A stretch of 64,000 nt of DNA. It comes from Arion vulgaris (Eukaryota > Mollusca > Gastropoda > Stylommatophora > Arionidae). A program made the translations under genes and the position numbers. The stretch's first letter is position 1, and each line of letters begins with the position of its first letter. The stretch covers positions 57,402,315-57,466,314 of the forward strand of contig CM036755.1 of the NCBI GenBank assembly GCA_020796225.1, in the 5' to 3' direction. Of this stretch, positions 54,340 to 63,679 are shown piece by piece. The notes under the pieces were generated by a model, which ran no database searches, had not been told where the DNA came from, and saw only the letters and a list, made by a program, of their open reading frames with translations.

Positions 54340-54632
54340 TTATATCTGAAGGATCTACAGGCGTAAGAATTGCTACATTTCGCCGGGTCTCCCTGCATGG
54401 TTCATTCTTATCGACAGAAATAGCACACTGCACAAATCACGAACTCTGTAGCTCCTGAAACAACCCTATAGATGTCAAGAAAAAAATACACGTAAGACAA
54501 ATTTCAAGCAACAATCCTACTGTTCACTGGGAAAAACTGCACATCTGAACTGAAAAACGTGATCCGGATTCAAACTCCCAACCTTCAGAACGCAAATCAA
54601 ACATCTTAACCATTTCGCCACAGAGACAACAC
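54340..54632 (-). mobile_element. SINE S1 copy
   Basis: The minus strand has an A box TGGCGAAATGGTTAAG (about 54627-54612) and a B box GTTTGAATCCGG (about 54576). It also has CCAGTGAACAGTAGGATTGT, GGAGCTACAGAGTTCGTGAT, and an end matching CTGTAGATCCTTCAG. Confidence 0.72.
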
Positions 54633-54954
54633 CCCCTCCCCAGCCCACCACCACCCACAACCTACATTATATCGGTTGTAAAACTAGACAAAGTTATATT
54701 CTGTATCAGCCTATGTTATTTACATTGCAAATATAATGAGGAATGTAACAGAAGGTACAAAAAAAAGTGCAAACAATTATAATTTTTTTTGTGATCGGAG
54801 AAAAAGAAATACCTGAACAAAAAATATGCTGAACACACTGTGCTATTACTAGCATCATAAAAATAAAAATTGTGAAAGCATCAGTTTAAGATAAAAGTAA
54901 CAAATAAAATGTATATCTCAATGTGACAACAGCAAAGATAATAGTTACTGATCA
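54633..54954. other. Unassigned A-rich sequence
   Basis: Nothing is recognised beyond a C-rich CACCACCCACAACC patch at about 54645. Confidence 0.4.
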
Positions 54955-55620
54955 AATAAATATTTGAAAAAAGTGTATTTATCAATGAACATACATTATA
55001 GTGTGGTAGCCATTTTGAATATCTTGGTTAATTTATAGACAACAATAGAGATGTCATTAAACATATTAAATTTACGATCAAACTCATCAAGTTTGATGTC
55101 TCTTGCGGAACGTTGCTTTCTTCACAGCTCGTCTGAAAATCTCCCTGTTTCTAGCAAGTTCTACTGCCTGCTCTAATATCATGTTCAAGGTCTCTTTGAT
55201 ATTCTGCTGCCACCACCTTTCTCTTGGTCGTCCCTTGCCTTGTATTCCAGGAACCATGCCTTATATAACCGTTTTCTCCAAACTACTGTGACCTATAACG
55301 TGGTCAAAATATTTCATCTTCCGGACATGATGTTATTTATGAGCCAATGCTCCACGATATGCATGTCTTGTGCTTTCTCTGTCCAAGATATTCTACAAAC
55401 ATTTCTATAAAATCTTGCTCCACGATATGCATGTCTTGTGCTTTCTCTGTCCAAGATATTCTACAAACATTTCTATAACATTTTGTTTCCAAACTTCAAT
55501 TTTACGATCAAACTAGATGGTACAAATACTTAGATACTTAGCATTTTTATGGAGGGACACATACAAGAATACATATTAGAGTAATAGAAGCAAACGTATT
55601 ACCAACGGCAAGCCATGAGT
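54955..55620 (+). mobile_element. Family E LINE, split by another family E copy
   Basis: Left of the insert the frame reads SHFEYLG (about 55005-55032), the family E equivalent of SCFEYLG. Right of it, RVIEANVLPTASHEFEACT (about 55578-55635) parallels RLLRTYIFTMSTYGC. The frame is degraded. Confidence 0.6.
55085..55500 (-). mobile_element. Family E LINE inserted in family E, 14-bp TSD
   Basis: The minus strand has codons for LEKTVI-GMVPGIQGKGRPRE (about 55290-55225), NIKETLNMILEQAVELARN (about 55205-55150) and EIFRRAVKKATF (about 55140-55105). A 75-bp segment (CTCCACGATATGCATGTCTT and following) is duplicated at 55348 and 55419. TTTACGATCAAACT flanks it at 55071-55084 and 55501-55514. Confidence 0.85.
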
Positions 55621-55801
55621 TCGAAGCTTGCACATGAAAATTGTTTATGGGTTATTGGTTGCTGAACTGACGTCACAGAACACCGGACGGACCCTTGAGT
55701 GCTCAGTCTACCCCAACATATTTCGAAGGGTATGCATACTAATGGTTCCTGTGTCTCGCTGGTTAAACACACTTCTCTCTCTGTCCCTCAACAATCCAGC
55801 T
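55621..55801. other. Unassigned sequence
   Basis: Nothing is recognised. Confidence 0.4.
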
Positions 55802-55993
55802 CTACTGGGCAGTACGTGTCATTCTAAACTCCTTAAATCGCTGGATTGATTCAATGTCCTTTTTAGTGTCTTCATACAACAGCAGCCCACCAAGAGTCAG
55901 AAGAGCCTTCCCCCTTATCCATCCTAGGCTACACAACAACCGTTGCTTTCGATGCAAGAATGTCCTTTTTCTCGTTGCCGCGAACACCCGCAT
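55802..55993 (-). other. Short open frame, unknown
   Basis: A 63-codon minus-strand frame with basic and leucine-rich parts (KRTFLHRKQRLLCSLGWIRG, then ALLTLGGLLLYEDTKKDIES). Its composition is more protein-like than most frames here. I recognise no family, and no splice sites or neighbours support a gene. It may be part of an unlisted TE or a lone exon. Confidence 0.25.
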
Positions 55994-56014
55994 GTCCAGG
56001 TCATGAAGTAAAAC

Positions 56015-56345
56015 GGCTAAATAGCACTTAAGTTCCTTTGAATATAAATATTATATAAATGTTTCAAAATGTAACGAGCAGAGAAAACAGCAAACATATA
56101 TATCCAAGACGGATACAGAATGGAAAAAAATAAGTTGATGAGAAAACAATAAGTTAGTGGAACGTGAGATATGTTAAACACACAGATAAACATGAATTGT
56201 TGGGGGAAAACAATTACAGAAGATACATTCCAGAAGAACGAAGAACAGAGAAAGAAAGGATGAATATAGTATTTGATAAATAACTTGAACGTGACAGCAG
56301 CAGAAGTAGTACATCTGGTTTACAACAAAGAGATGTTGCTAAGGA
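56015..56345 (+). mobile_element. Eroded family E LINE end
   Basis: Faint matches: FQKNEEQRKKG and NNLNVTAAEVVHLVYNKEML (about 56280-56345), compare DDLNMTAAEAGHLAYEREKF. Confidence 0.5.
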
Positions 56346-56929
56346 ATGTTATTGTAACATAGTTCTGTACATGACAATTTGCTGTTGGACGTAGTAATCA
56401 ATAACATACAACAAAAGCGCATGCATATTAAGATGATGATGGTGATGCTGATGGTGAGGATGATGATGGTGATCATTATGATAATGATGATAGTATCTTC
56501 TAAGTCTCGATAGACAATATATGTAGCGCGCTTGGTGGATTTTATTTATGCTTTCTTCTAGCACGTTTAAGTCAGCTAGTTGTCTTACTCTGATCGACAC
56601 AGTTCTCATAGGCGTTTTTTACAGCCTGTTTCCTGCTGGATCCGTCCCTGGCACGTTCCTCCAAGTCTTAGATATTCATGACAAGCGTCTTCAATTCATA
56701 TTTGCATACTTTTTTTCTGAGGAAAGAAGGGTCGCTCCACCGTTTCTATTGTCAGAACCCAGTTCACAGTATAAAATATTCTTGCGGATCTGTCCGTCAT
56801 CCATTCGTGTTCAGTGACTCAATGCTGACTGTGCTAGAAATACATACCCATGTAACAAAACACATTGACCGATATGAGGGAAGACTGCAGTAAAACTATG
56901 TAGCATACATAAATAAATGTCCATAGGGA
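56346..56929. other. Unassigned, with (ATC/GAT)n at 56433-56495
   Basis: The trinucleotide-rich patch GATGATGATGGTGATCATTA could be a LINE 3' tail: on the minus strand the frame RQLADLNVLEESINKIHQAR ends in it. No family is assigned. Confidence 0.4.
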
Positions 56930-57130
56930 GCTCTGAGTGCATAGAGAAAATAGTGTTGGAGGGAATGGTGACTGGAAGAAGAATGAAAGGAAGACCTAGA
57001 AGACGATGGGTGCAAGGTGTCATTGACGGTCTGAGAATAAATGCTGCCGACGTCGGTCAACTTGCACAGAACAGAGCGCTTTTCAGGACTGCTGTCATGT
57101 GAGCCAAGTTCTAGAAAGGACAAGCTACTT
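56930..57130 (+). mobile_element. Family E LINE 3' end
   Basis: KIVLEGMVTGRRMKGRPRRR (about 56944-57005), GLRINAADVGQLAQNRALFR (about 57030-57090), TAVM, and a (GAT)n tail near 57131-57143. Confidence 0.8.
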
Positions 57131-57315
57131 GATGATGATGAGGGAACCCTTTCTTTTTTGAACACAGAAACTCAGAATCCAACTTTACTAAGAGAGACGA
57201 GAAATATATCGAACGTAGTTCCACAGAAGAGATTGAACAAGTTGTTCAGAATAGAACGATATGGAGAAATAGCTGCAGGCCCTATGTAACGTATACGACA
57301 TACATTTAATAATAA
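57131..57315 (+). mobile_element. Family B LINE C-terminus
   Basis: LLRETRNISNVVPQKRLNKL (about 57188-57245), then FRIERYGEIAAGPM with a stop at 57287, and a 3' CGTATACGACATACATTTAA plus (TAA)n. It follows a family E end directly. Confidence 0.7.
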
Positions 57316-57394
57316 TATGTCAATAACTGTTCTCCTCTCACTACGTTCTTACTACGCTATCGTCCCAGCCAGTCTCTCTCTATATATACGGCCT

Positions 57395-57775
57395 TTTTCG
57401 TCTTTACAGACGGTCAATTGGCAAGTGTTTTACGGTGACAACTTCTGAGTTTTCGCTTGACTCTCTTTGTCTTTTCAGCTCATCCCTAAGTTTCTCTTCA
57501 AAAGATTATGCACCTTTGCGTAATGTTGTTTTCCATATAACTCGATCATCAGCCAGTTGTTTCCATTTGCTGGGACCGATAGAAAAGTTATTCATTGAGG
57601 CCTTGCAGACATCTTTATATCTGAGCAGTGATCTGCCTTGGTGCCTCTTTCCCTCCGAAAGTTCACAGAACAACATTTGTTTTGGAATGCGGCCATTGTC
57701 CATTCTTCGCACATACCATAGCCATCTAAGTCTTCTACTGTTGAGCATGCCCATGATGGAAGGCAAGTTTGCACG
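57395..57775 (-). mobile_element. Family K LINE C-terminal fragment
   Basis: The minus strand reads GMLNSRRLRWLWYVRRMDNG (about 57750-57690), LLRYKDVCKASMNNFSIGPS (about 57625-57566) and KWKQLADDRVIWKTTLRKGA (about 57565-57506). It continues degraded to about 57400. It is the intact counterpart of 14250-14640, lacking the 16-bp array. Confidence 0.82.
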
Positions 57776-57889
57776 TTGCAGTACTTCAGAGTTAGTTATC
57801 TTGTCATATATATATATGGGAGTTGAGACACACCAGACACCTATTTGGCAAGAATATTAATATTAGAGACACGACAATTCATCGTGTAA

Positions 57890-58025
57890 TATTTTGTATG
57901 CTAAAGACTGGATGACAGGCCATGTAAACATAGTTTAACTCCCAGAATACGACAATCAACTCGAATAAACATCTGGATAGTACCAATTTGTCTGCAAGAC
58001 CTCTCACATGTCATTATTAGGAAAA
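57890..58025. repeat. Dispersed repeat R, copy 1
   Basis: AGAATACGACAATCAACTCG, TAAACATCTGGATAGTACCA and CTGCAAGACCTCTCACATG are matched at 59985-60120 with about 80 percent identity by eye. No termini or coding sequence were identified. Confidence 0.6.
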
Positions 58026-58053
58026 TATATTTAGCCGATCAACTATTTGTGCA

Positions 58054-58292
58054 TGTGGGGGTCTGTGACTTAGCAGTAGTGAGCTAGATCACAAACTAAG
58101 AGTTCCTGGTTCAAACAACGCGTTGGGCGGTTTGGAAACAATTTATTCCCGGAGATCATTTCAAACGGTAAAAATAGACATCACCGTTCAGAAAGCAATG
58201 TCAAACTACTGAACGTGAAAGTGGTGCCTAGAAAATCGACGACTCGTTTACTGTTGTTGATGACGACGTCATGTAAAGGTTATGCCAAGATT
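58054..58292 (+). mobile_element. SINE S2 copy
   Basis: GGGGGTCTGTGACTTAGCAG, a B box GGTTCAAACAACG, GTTCAGAAAGCAATGTCAAA, CTACTGAACG, and an end GTAAAGGTTATGCCAAG. Confidence 0.78.
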
Positions 58293-58299
58293 GTTTTCA

Positions 58300-58745
58300 A
58301 TTTTTGTAGCATATAGTTGGTGAATTTATCAAGTTCAATATTTGTGAATATTTCTTTTGTAGCATATAGTTGGTGAATTTATCAAGTTCAATATTTGTGA
58401 ATATTTCTTTTGTAGCATATAGTTGGTGAATTTATCAAGTTCAATATTTGTGAATATTTCTTTTGTAGCATATAGTTGGTGAATTTATCAAGTTCAATAT
58501 TTGTGAATATTTCTTTTGTAGCATATAGTTGGTGAATTTATCAAGTTCAATATTTGTGAATATTTCTATGTAGAATACAGTTGGTGAATTTATCAAGTTC
58601 AATATTTGTGAACAGTTTTTTGTAGAATACAATTGGTGAAGTTCAATATTTGTGAACAGTTCTATGTAGCATACAGCCGGTGAATTTATCAAGTTCAATA
58701 TTTGTCAACAGTTCTGTATAGAATACAGCCGGTAAATTTATCAAG
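58300..58745. repeat. 53-bp tandem array, about 8 units
   Basis: TTTATCAAGTTCAATATTTG, TGAATATTTCTTTTGTAGCA and TATAGTTGGTGAA. Units on the right side are more diverged (AGTTCTGTATAGAATACAGC). Confidence 0.94.
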
Positions 58746-58799
58746 TGGAGCTATCAACTCGGCATATACGTTAATTAGGAAATAATTCTCTAATGCTCT

Positions 58800-59475
58800 G
58801 TTACAATTGTCTATTGTCTATTCCCAGGTGGAAGATGTAGTTGGCTGTCCACTCTTGCCGTTAAGCGTAGGGATGGGAGCTTTAATTGGCGTTCTAGGGC
58901 TAGATGTGTCGCCCTTGTTGTGTTGTATCCGTGTTCATGTAGTGTGGTCTTGATATTGTCTATCCATCTTTTTCTTGGTCTTCCTTTAGCTCTAGTACCC
59001 GATCTCTTTTATTGTATGCTGTTATTGGTGGTTGGTTGTATTTCATTCTCATTAAATGTCCAAACCACTGCATTTGTTGTTTTTCAATGTATTCGGTGCA
59101 TGAAGTTATGCCCACTCTGCTTCTGATGTCCTCATTTCGTAGTCTATCTTTCCTGGTGACTCCCACTGCCTTCCTCAAGCATTTCATTTCACACGTGGTG
59201 AACTTTCTGTGATATGTTGCTGTAATAGACCAAGTTTGGCACTGGTAACAAAGTATTGGTAGGAAAATACTTTTATCATCTGTCTTTTCACTTCCATCTT
59301 GATCTTTGGGTGTTGTAGTAATGGGGCCAGCTGGTAGGTCACTGCATTTGCTTTTTGACACCTTGTCTCTACAGTTGTATTCTAAATAACTTGTTTTCTT
59401 TCTTTCTTTTCTCCACTCCACTACAGCATCATGATAATTAGAGATTTCTAGAACGAACTCTTGTGTGCGCTTCAT
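58800..59475 (-). mobile_element. Family F LINE, RT C-terminal region
   Basis: The minus strand is open over 171 codons: FLPILCYQCQTWSITATYHR (about 59265-59205), CLRKAVGVTRKDRLRNEDIR (about 59180-59120), YIEKQQMQWFGHLMRMKYN (about 59090-59035), then a shifted basic GRPRKRW-like segment near 58970. The last part of the RT is present, but the catalytic core is missing. It is the best family F copy. Confidence 0.8.
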
Positions 59476-59960
59476 AAATAGTGTCTTTCGTCGCCTCTGT
59501 TATCTCTGAGGTAAATCTTTTGCGTGGCCGGTCTTTTGCTTTTGTATTCATTGTATCGGAGCAACATTGCTCTTTGAAGTGCACTGTCTGTTGGTAATCT
59601 GCTAATGTGGCCGAACCATTTAATTTGTTGTTTCTTGATGAAGTTTAGTACTGATGTTGTACCCACTATTTTATGATGTCTTCATTTCTCAACCGGTCTC
59701 TTCTTGTTACCTCCAGCATTCTGAGTAGACAAGTCGTGACTAGTTTTCTTCTATCATTTGTTGTGAACGTCCTTGTTTGGCACTGGTAGCATGATGTGGG
59801 AAGAAAGATTGTGTTGAACATTGCTCTTTTTGTGTTCAGGGTGACATGTTTACATTTTAAAATTGGCGCCATTTGTCCTAGCATTTGATTTCACTTGTTA
59901 TTCTTCCATTTTCGAAAAAACAATGCTCCCTAGATATGTAAAGTCTTTAATTCTAAATCA
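59472..59960 (-). mobile_element. Second family F LINE in tandem
   Basis: The minus strand reads MFNTIFLPTSCYQCQTRTFT (about 59825-59765), RRDRLRNEDI (about 59700-59668), then in another frame MGTTSVLNFIKKQQIKWFGH (about 59666-59607) and ISRLPTDSALQRAMLL. The frame change lies near 59666. It is arranged head-to-tail with 58800-59475. Confidence 0.8.
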
Positions 59961-59984
59961 CATCACGTGAAAAATGTGTTCTAT

Positions 59985-60120
59985 GATGCGTATACTAGGA
60001 ATTAATGCTAAAATATAGAAGATAGGCCAAGAGAAAATATAAACTTATAGAATACGACAAGCCACTTGATTAAACATTTGGACAGTAACAATTACTCTGC
60101 AAGATCCCTCACATGCTAAA
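59985..60120. repeat. Dispersed repeat R, copy 2
   Basis: Matches 57890-58025. A shorter third match (ATGCATATACTAAGTGTTAA, GGCAGACGGACCATGTAAAT) lies at about 60307-60370, right of the hAT MITE. The MITE therefore probably inserted near or inside this repeat. Confidence 0.55.
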
Positions 60121-60132
60121 GATGGGTTCTAT

Positions 60133-60298
60133 CAGTGGCGGTTTGTGATCGTTTTTGTTGGTGGGGCCAGACACACATTTTCGAGAAAATCATGGTTTTG
60201 GGTTAGGTTATATTTTAATCTATTAAATAATAAATACACGTTTAACATTATTTTTGGTGGGGCCCGGCCCTCTGGCCCTTAATGACGAGCCGCCACTG
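60133..60298 (+). mobile_element. hAT-type MITE, 166 bp, perfect 8-bp TSD
   Basis: The ends are CAGTGGCGGTTTGTGATC and, inward, CAGTGGCGGCTCGTCATT. GGTTCTAT flanks both sides (60125-60132 and 60299-60306). The interior GGTTAGGTTATATTTTAAT and TTATTTTTGGTGGGGCCCGG match 41570-41732 and 31380-32413. Confidence 0.92.
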
Positions 60299-60370
60299 GG
60301 TTCTATTATGCATATACTAAGTGTTAATGGTAAATACTGGCAGACGGACCATGTAAATATAATTTACGAA

Positions 60371-60704
60371 ACTACCAAAATGGATTCTAATAGATTTCAA
60401 CGTAGCATATTTCTATAATATCATTATTACTCTAGAAATAGAAGGTAGACATTATGGTAATTGAATGGCGGACCTTGCAAGTAAATATCTAAGTATGGCT
60501 AACACCAGCTATTATTCTATTGTTGTATAGATGGGTATTTGCATTGTGGTAACAATAATATGGCTGGAGTTTTGTATCCTTATCTCGTGGTAGGGTTGGT
60601 GCCAAGCTAAACTACTCTTACATATAACAGAGAACAGGTGGTGTCTGTGTGAATACTCTATATAAGATGTTTTGAGGCTGGTAATAGACCTGTCTTAGAC
60701 CTGT
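60371..60704. other. Unassigned sequence
   Basis: Nothing is recognised. Confidence 0.4.
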
Positions 60705-60875
60705 CATCATGATCATCATCAGGTTCCGTGCCGGCTGGCCTAGGCAATTATGGATCTCAGATGTTGACGCTCTTTCGTGTCATGAAGTCAGGCTGTCCAC
60801 AATTTTCTCTCTCTGTCTTTCTCTATCTCGTCTTCCCTAAATTTTACCAGTTGCCACATTGTGTTCTTGTAACGG
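60705..60875 (-). mobile_element. Family M LINE C-terminal fragment with internal deletion
   Basis: CATCAGGTTCCGTGCCGGCT and GGCCTAGGCAATTATGGATC match the end of family M. The codons for the TTNDRDLWG part are deleted, and TTGACGCTCTTTCGTGTCAT resumes the match. Confidence 0.7.
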
Positions 60876-61189
60876 TATTACTGTTCCTGGGGGATAAGGG
60901 GAGATACATTCCTGATTATATTTTAGTGGTTTATTCCCCTTTTGATTTATTCCCTTTGTTGTGATTGTTTTGTGGTGATGATAGTTCATGACAGCTCATC
61001 AGTTGTCAAGGAGATTACCTGAGTTGTAAACGAAATCGGGGTTTTTGATATTTTGAATAGTCAGTCGGATTGTACATTGAGTCTGGGACGGTACGACGTA
61101 CAGGACTGTTGAAGTAGTCGATTTATGATTGAGGCTGGGACCGGACAGTAGGACGGACATAGAAAATGGATAAGGGACAAGACGGTCGT
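60876..61189. other. Unassigned sequence
   Basis: Nothing is recognised. Confidence 0.4.
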
Positions 61190-62165
61190 GATGGTTTTCT
61201 TTGATTAGACAACGTCGTCGTTATCTACTGTATAGGCATCTGTATGATGTTAGTTTTCTACTGTTTTGGCATCTGTGTGATATTTTTCTACTGTTTTGGC
61301 ATCTGAGCGATGTTATATATTCTATAAAACTGAAAATGTGGTGAGTCACTGTCTTTTGGTTAGACAACGTCATTTCTACTGTTTTGGCATCTGTGTCATG
61401 TATTATATTCTACAAGACTGAAAATGTGGTGAGTCACTGTCTTTTGGTTAGACAACGTCGTTTCTACTGTTTTGGCATTCTAGGTGATGTATTATATTCT
61501 ACAAGACTGAAAAACGTCGTGAGTTACTGTCTTTTGGTTAGACAACGTCGTTTCTACTGTTTTGGCATTCTAGGTGATGTATTATATTCTACAAGACTGA
61601 AAAACGTCGTGAGTTACTGTCTTTTGGTTAGACAACGTCGTTTCTACTGTTTTGGCATCTGTGTGATGTATTATATTCTACAAGACTGAAAAACGTCGTG
61701 AGTTACTGTCTTTTGGTTAGACAACGTCGTTTCTACTGTTTTGGCATTCTAGGTGATGTATTATATTCTACAAGACTGAAAAACGTCGTGAGTTACTGTC
61801 TTTTGGTTAGACAACGTCGTTTCTACTGTTTTGGCATTCTAGGTGATGTATTATATTCTACAAGACTGAAAAACGTCGTGAGTTACTGTCTTTTGGTTAG
61901 ACAACGTCGTTTCTACTGTTTTGGCATTCTAGGTGATGTATTATATTCTACAAGCCTGAAAACGTCGTGAGTTACTGTCTTTTGGTTAGACAACGTCGTT
62001 TCTACTGTTTTGGCATCTGTGTGATGTATTATATTCTACAAGCCTGAAATTGTCGTGAGTCACTGTCTTTTGGTTAGACAACGTCGTTTCTACTGTTTTG
62101 GCATCTAGGATGATATTATATATTCTACAAGACTGAATTCGTCGTGAGTCACTGTCCTATGTTGT
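61190..62165. repeat. 90-bp tandem array, about 10 units
   Basis: TTTCTACTGTTTTGGCATTC, TAGGTGATGTATTATATTCT, ACAAGACTGAAAAACGTCGT and GAGTTACTGTCTTTTGGTTA are the unit blocks. Edge units are diverged and shorter; central units are nearly identical. Period 90 keeps a plus frame open over three to four units (the 30-residue repeat RFYCFGILGDVLYSTRLKN). Confidence 0.94.
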
Positions 62166-62474
62166 CAGCGTGATTGTTGTACTGTTTAGGCCACGGTGTA
62201 ATCCTAAAGTTCTGCAAGACTGGTATTTGTTGTTGTGAGGCTCTTCGTGCTACGAAGGGCAAGGAATACGGACCAGGAGATTGATTTAAGGTAATATTAT
62301 TAACTGCTAAATTTGGCAATTTTCAATAAGTTTGATTTATGTGAGATGTGATTTATTATTATTGTATTATGGTGCATTATGTTTATGAATAATGATTATG
62401 TGAAATGTCAATCTACAATAGATGCTTTGTAATTACTGTTCTTGAATTGTGACGTTGGTGTTAGTTCTTTTGTG
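62166..62474. other. Unassigned sequence
   Basis: Nothing is recognised. Confidence 0.4.
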
Positions 62475-62905
62475 TTTGTTTGATTCTTAAATGTGAGTGA
62501 AGTTACAATTAGGTGTGTTTGTTTGATTCTTAAATGTGAGTGAAGTTACAATTAGGTGTGTTTGTTTGATTCTTAAATGTGAGTGAAGTTACAATTAGGT
62601 GTGTTTGTTTGATTCTTAAATGTGAGTGAAGTTACAATTAGGTGTGTTTGTTTGATTCTTAAATGTGAGTGAAGTTACAATTAGGTGTGTTTGTTTGATT
62701 CTTAAATGTGAGTGAAGTTACAATTAGGTGTGTTTGTTTGATTCTTAAATGTGAGTGAAGTTACAATTAGGTGTGTTTGTTTGATTCTTAAATGTGAGTG
62801 AAGTTACAATTAGGTGTGTTTGTTTGATTCTTAAATGTGAGTGAAGTTATAATTAGGTGTGTTTGTTTGATTCTTAAATGTGAGTGAAGTTATAATTAGG
62901 TGTGT
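62475..62905. repeat. 43-bp tandem array, about 10 units
   Basis: TGTGTTTGTTTGATTCTTAA, ATGTGAGTGAAGTTACAATT and AGG. Units are virtually identical except ACAATT to ATAATT in the last two. Confidence 0.95.
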
Positions 62906-62929
62906 TCGTTTATTGTAATAGGTTCAGTA

Positions 62930-63600
62930 GACTGGGTATACTGTATCACGTAACCTTTTTACTGGTACATTCTAAACCTCCCCTTCTCATTACATGTCCG
63001 AAAAATTATGACTGTTTGTTTATTATGTTATGTTATGTTATGCGATCGACGTCATGGTACATTGAGCATTCCCATTCGTGCTCTGTTCTCCGCTGCAGCA
63101 TCCATCCTAAAGTCCATTTACCCACAGTACCCATGAGAAGTTGCTTACTATATCTTCTTTCTCTACCACGAAGACGACACTGTCTTGCATGTCCAAACTT
63201 AACGCCTAATTCTCGAACTCGTTCCAGTGTCTGAGACTCGCTTATGTCACACAATTGAGAGCGTACCGCATTGATGATATCGGCTCTGTCCATGCTCCTG
63301 CCCAATTTTAGTTATGACATTGTTTACAAGAAAGTCAGCACGTTCGTTACCCTGAATTCCAGCATGTCCAGTTGTGTACATTCACATCTTTATTATATTG
63401 ACGATACGTTTTCTCTGTGTCTTGGTTTCATTCAATATCTCTACATTCATCATTTTAGCAGTCCATGGAATTCTAATACTTCTTGTGTACAATCACATCT
63501 CTGTGGCCTCCAGAAATGTGTCTATCTGTGTGTTTACTATCCATGACTCGCATTCGTATGTCAGTATTGGGTTCTATGTAGCACTGTATAACTAGTAGAC
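62930..63600 (-). mobile_element. Family M LINE, split by an RNase H LINE
   Basis: ACATTCTAAACCTCCCCTTC and CATTACATGTCCGAAAAATT (left) and TTTTCTCTGTGTCTTGGTTT, CCATGACTCGCATTCGTATG (right) are collinear with 18530-18750. The interruption is about 63018-63390. Confidence 0.72.
63018..63390 (-). mobile_element. RNH-2 LINE insertion in family M
   Basis: The minus strand reads GHAGIQGNERADFLVNNV (about 63360-63307), the RNase H His and Asp motif. After a frameshift it reads RSMDRADIINAVRSQL and SQTLERVRELGVKFGHARQC, then RRTEHEWECS. The tail on the minus strand is (CATAA)n, seen as TTATGTTATGTTATG at about 63027-63042. Compare 10412-10815, whose tail is (TAAAC)n. No clean duplication was found. 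Confidence 0.8.
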
Positions 63601-63679
63601 GTGTAGTTGTCAGTAATGAATGGTGCACTACAAGTTGGGTGGTCAAGATCGTGTCGACTCCTTTTACTTTCCAGCGTGT

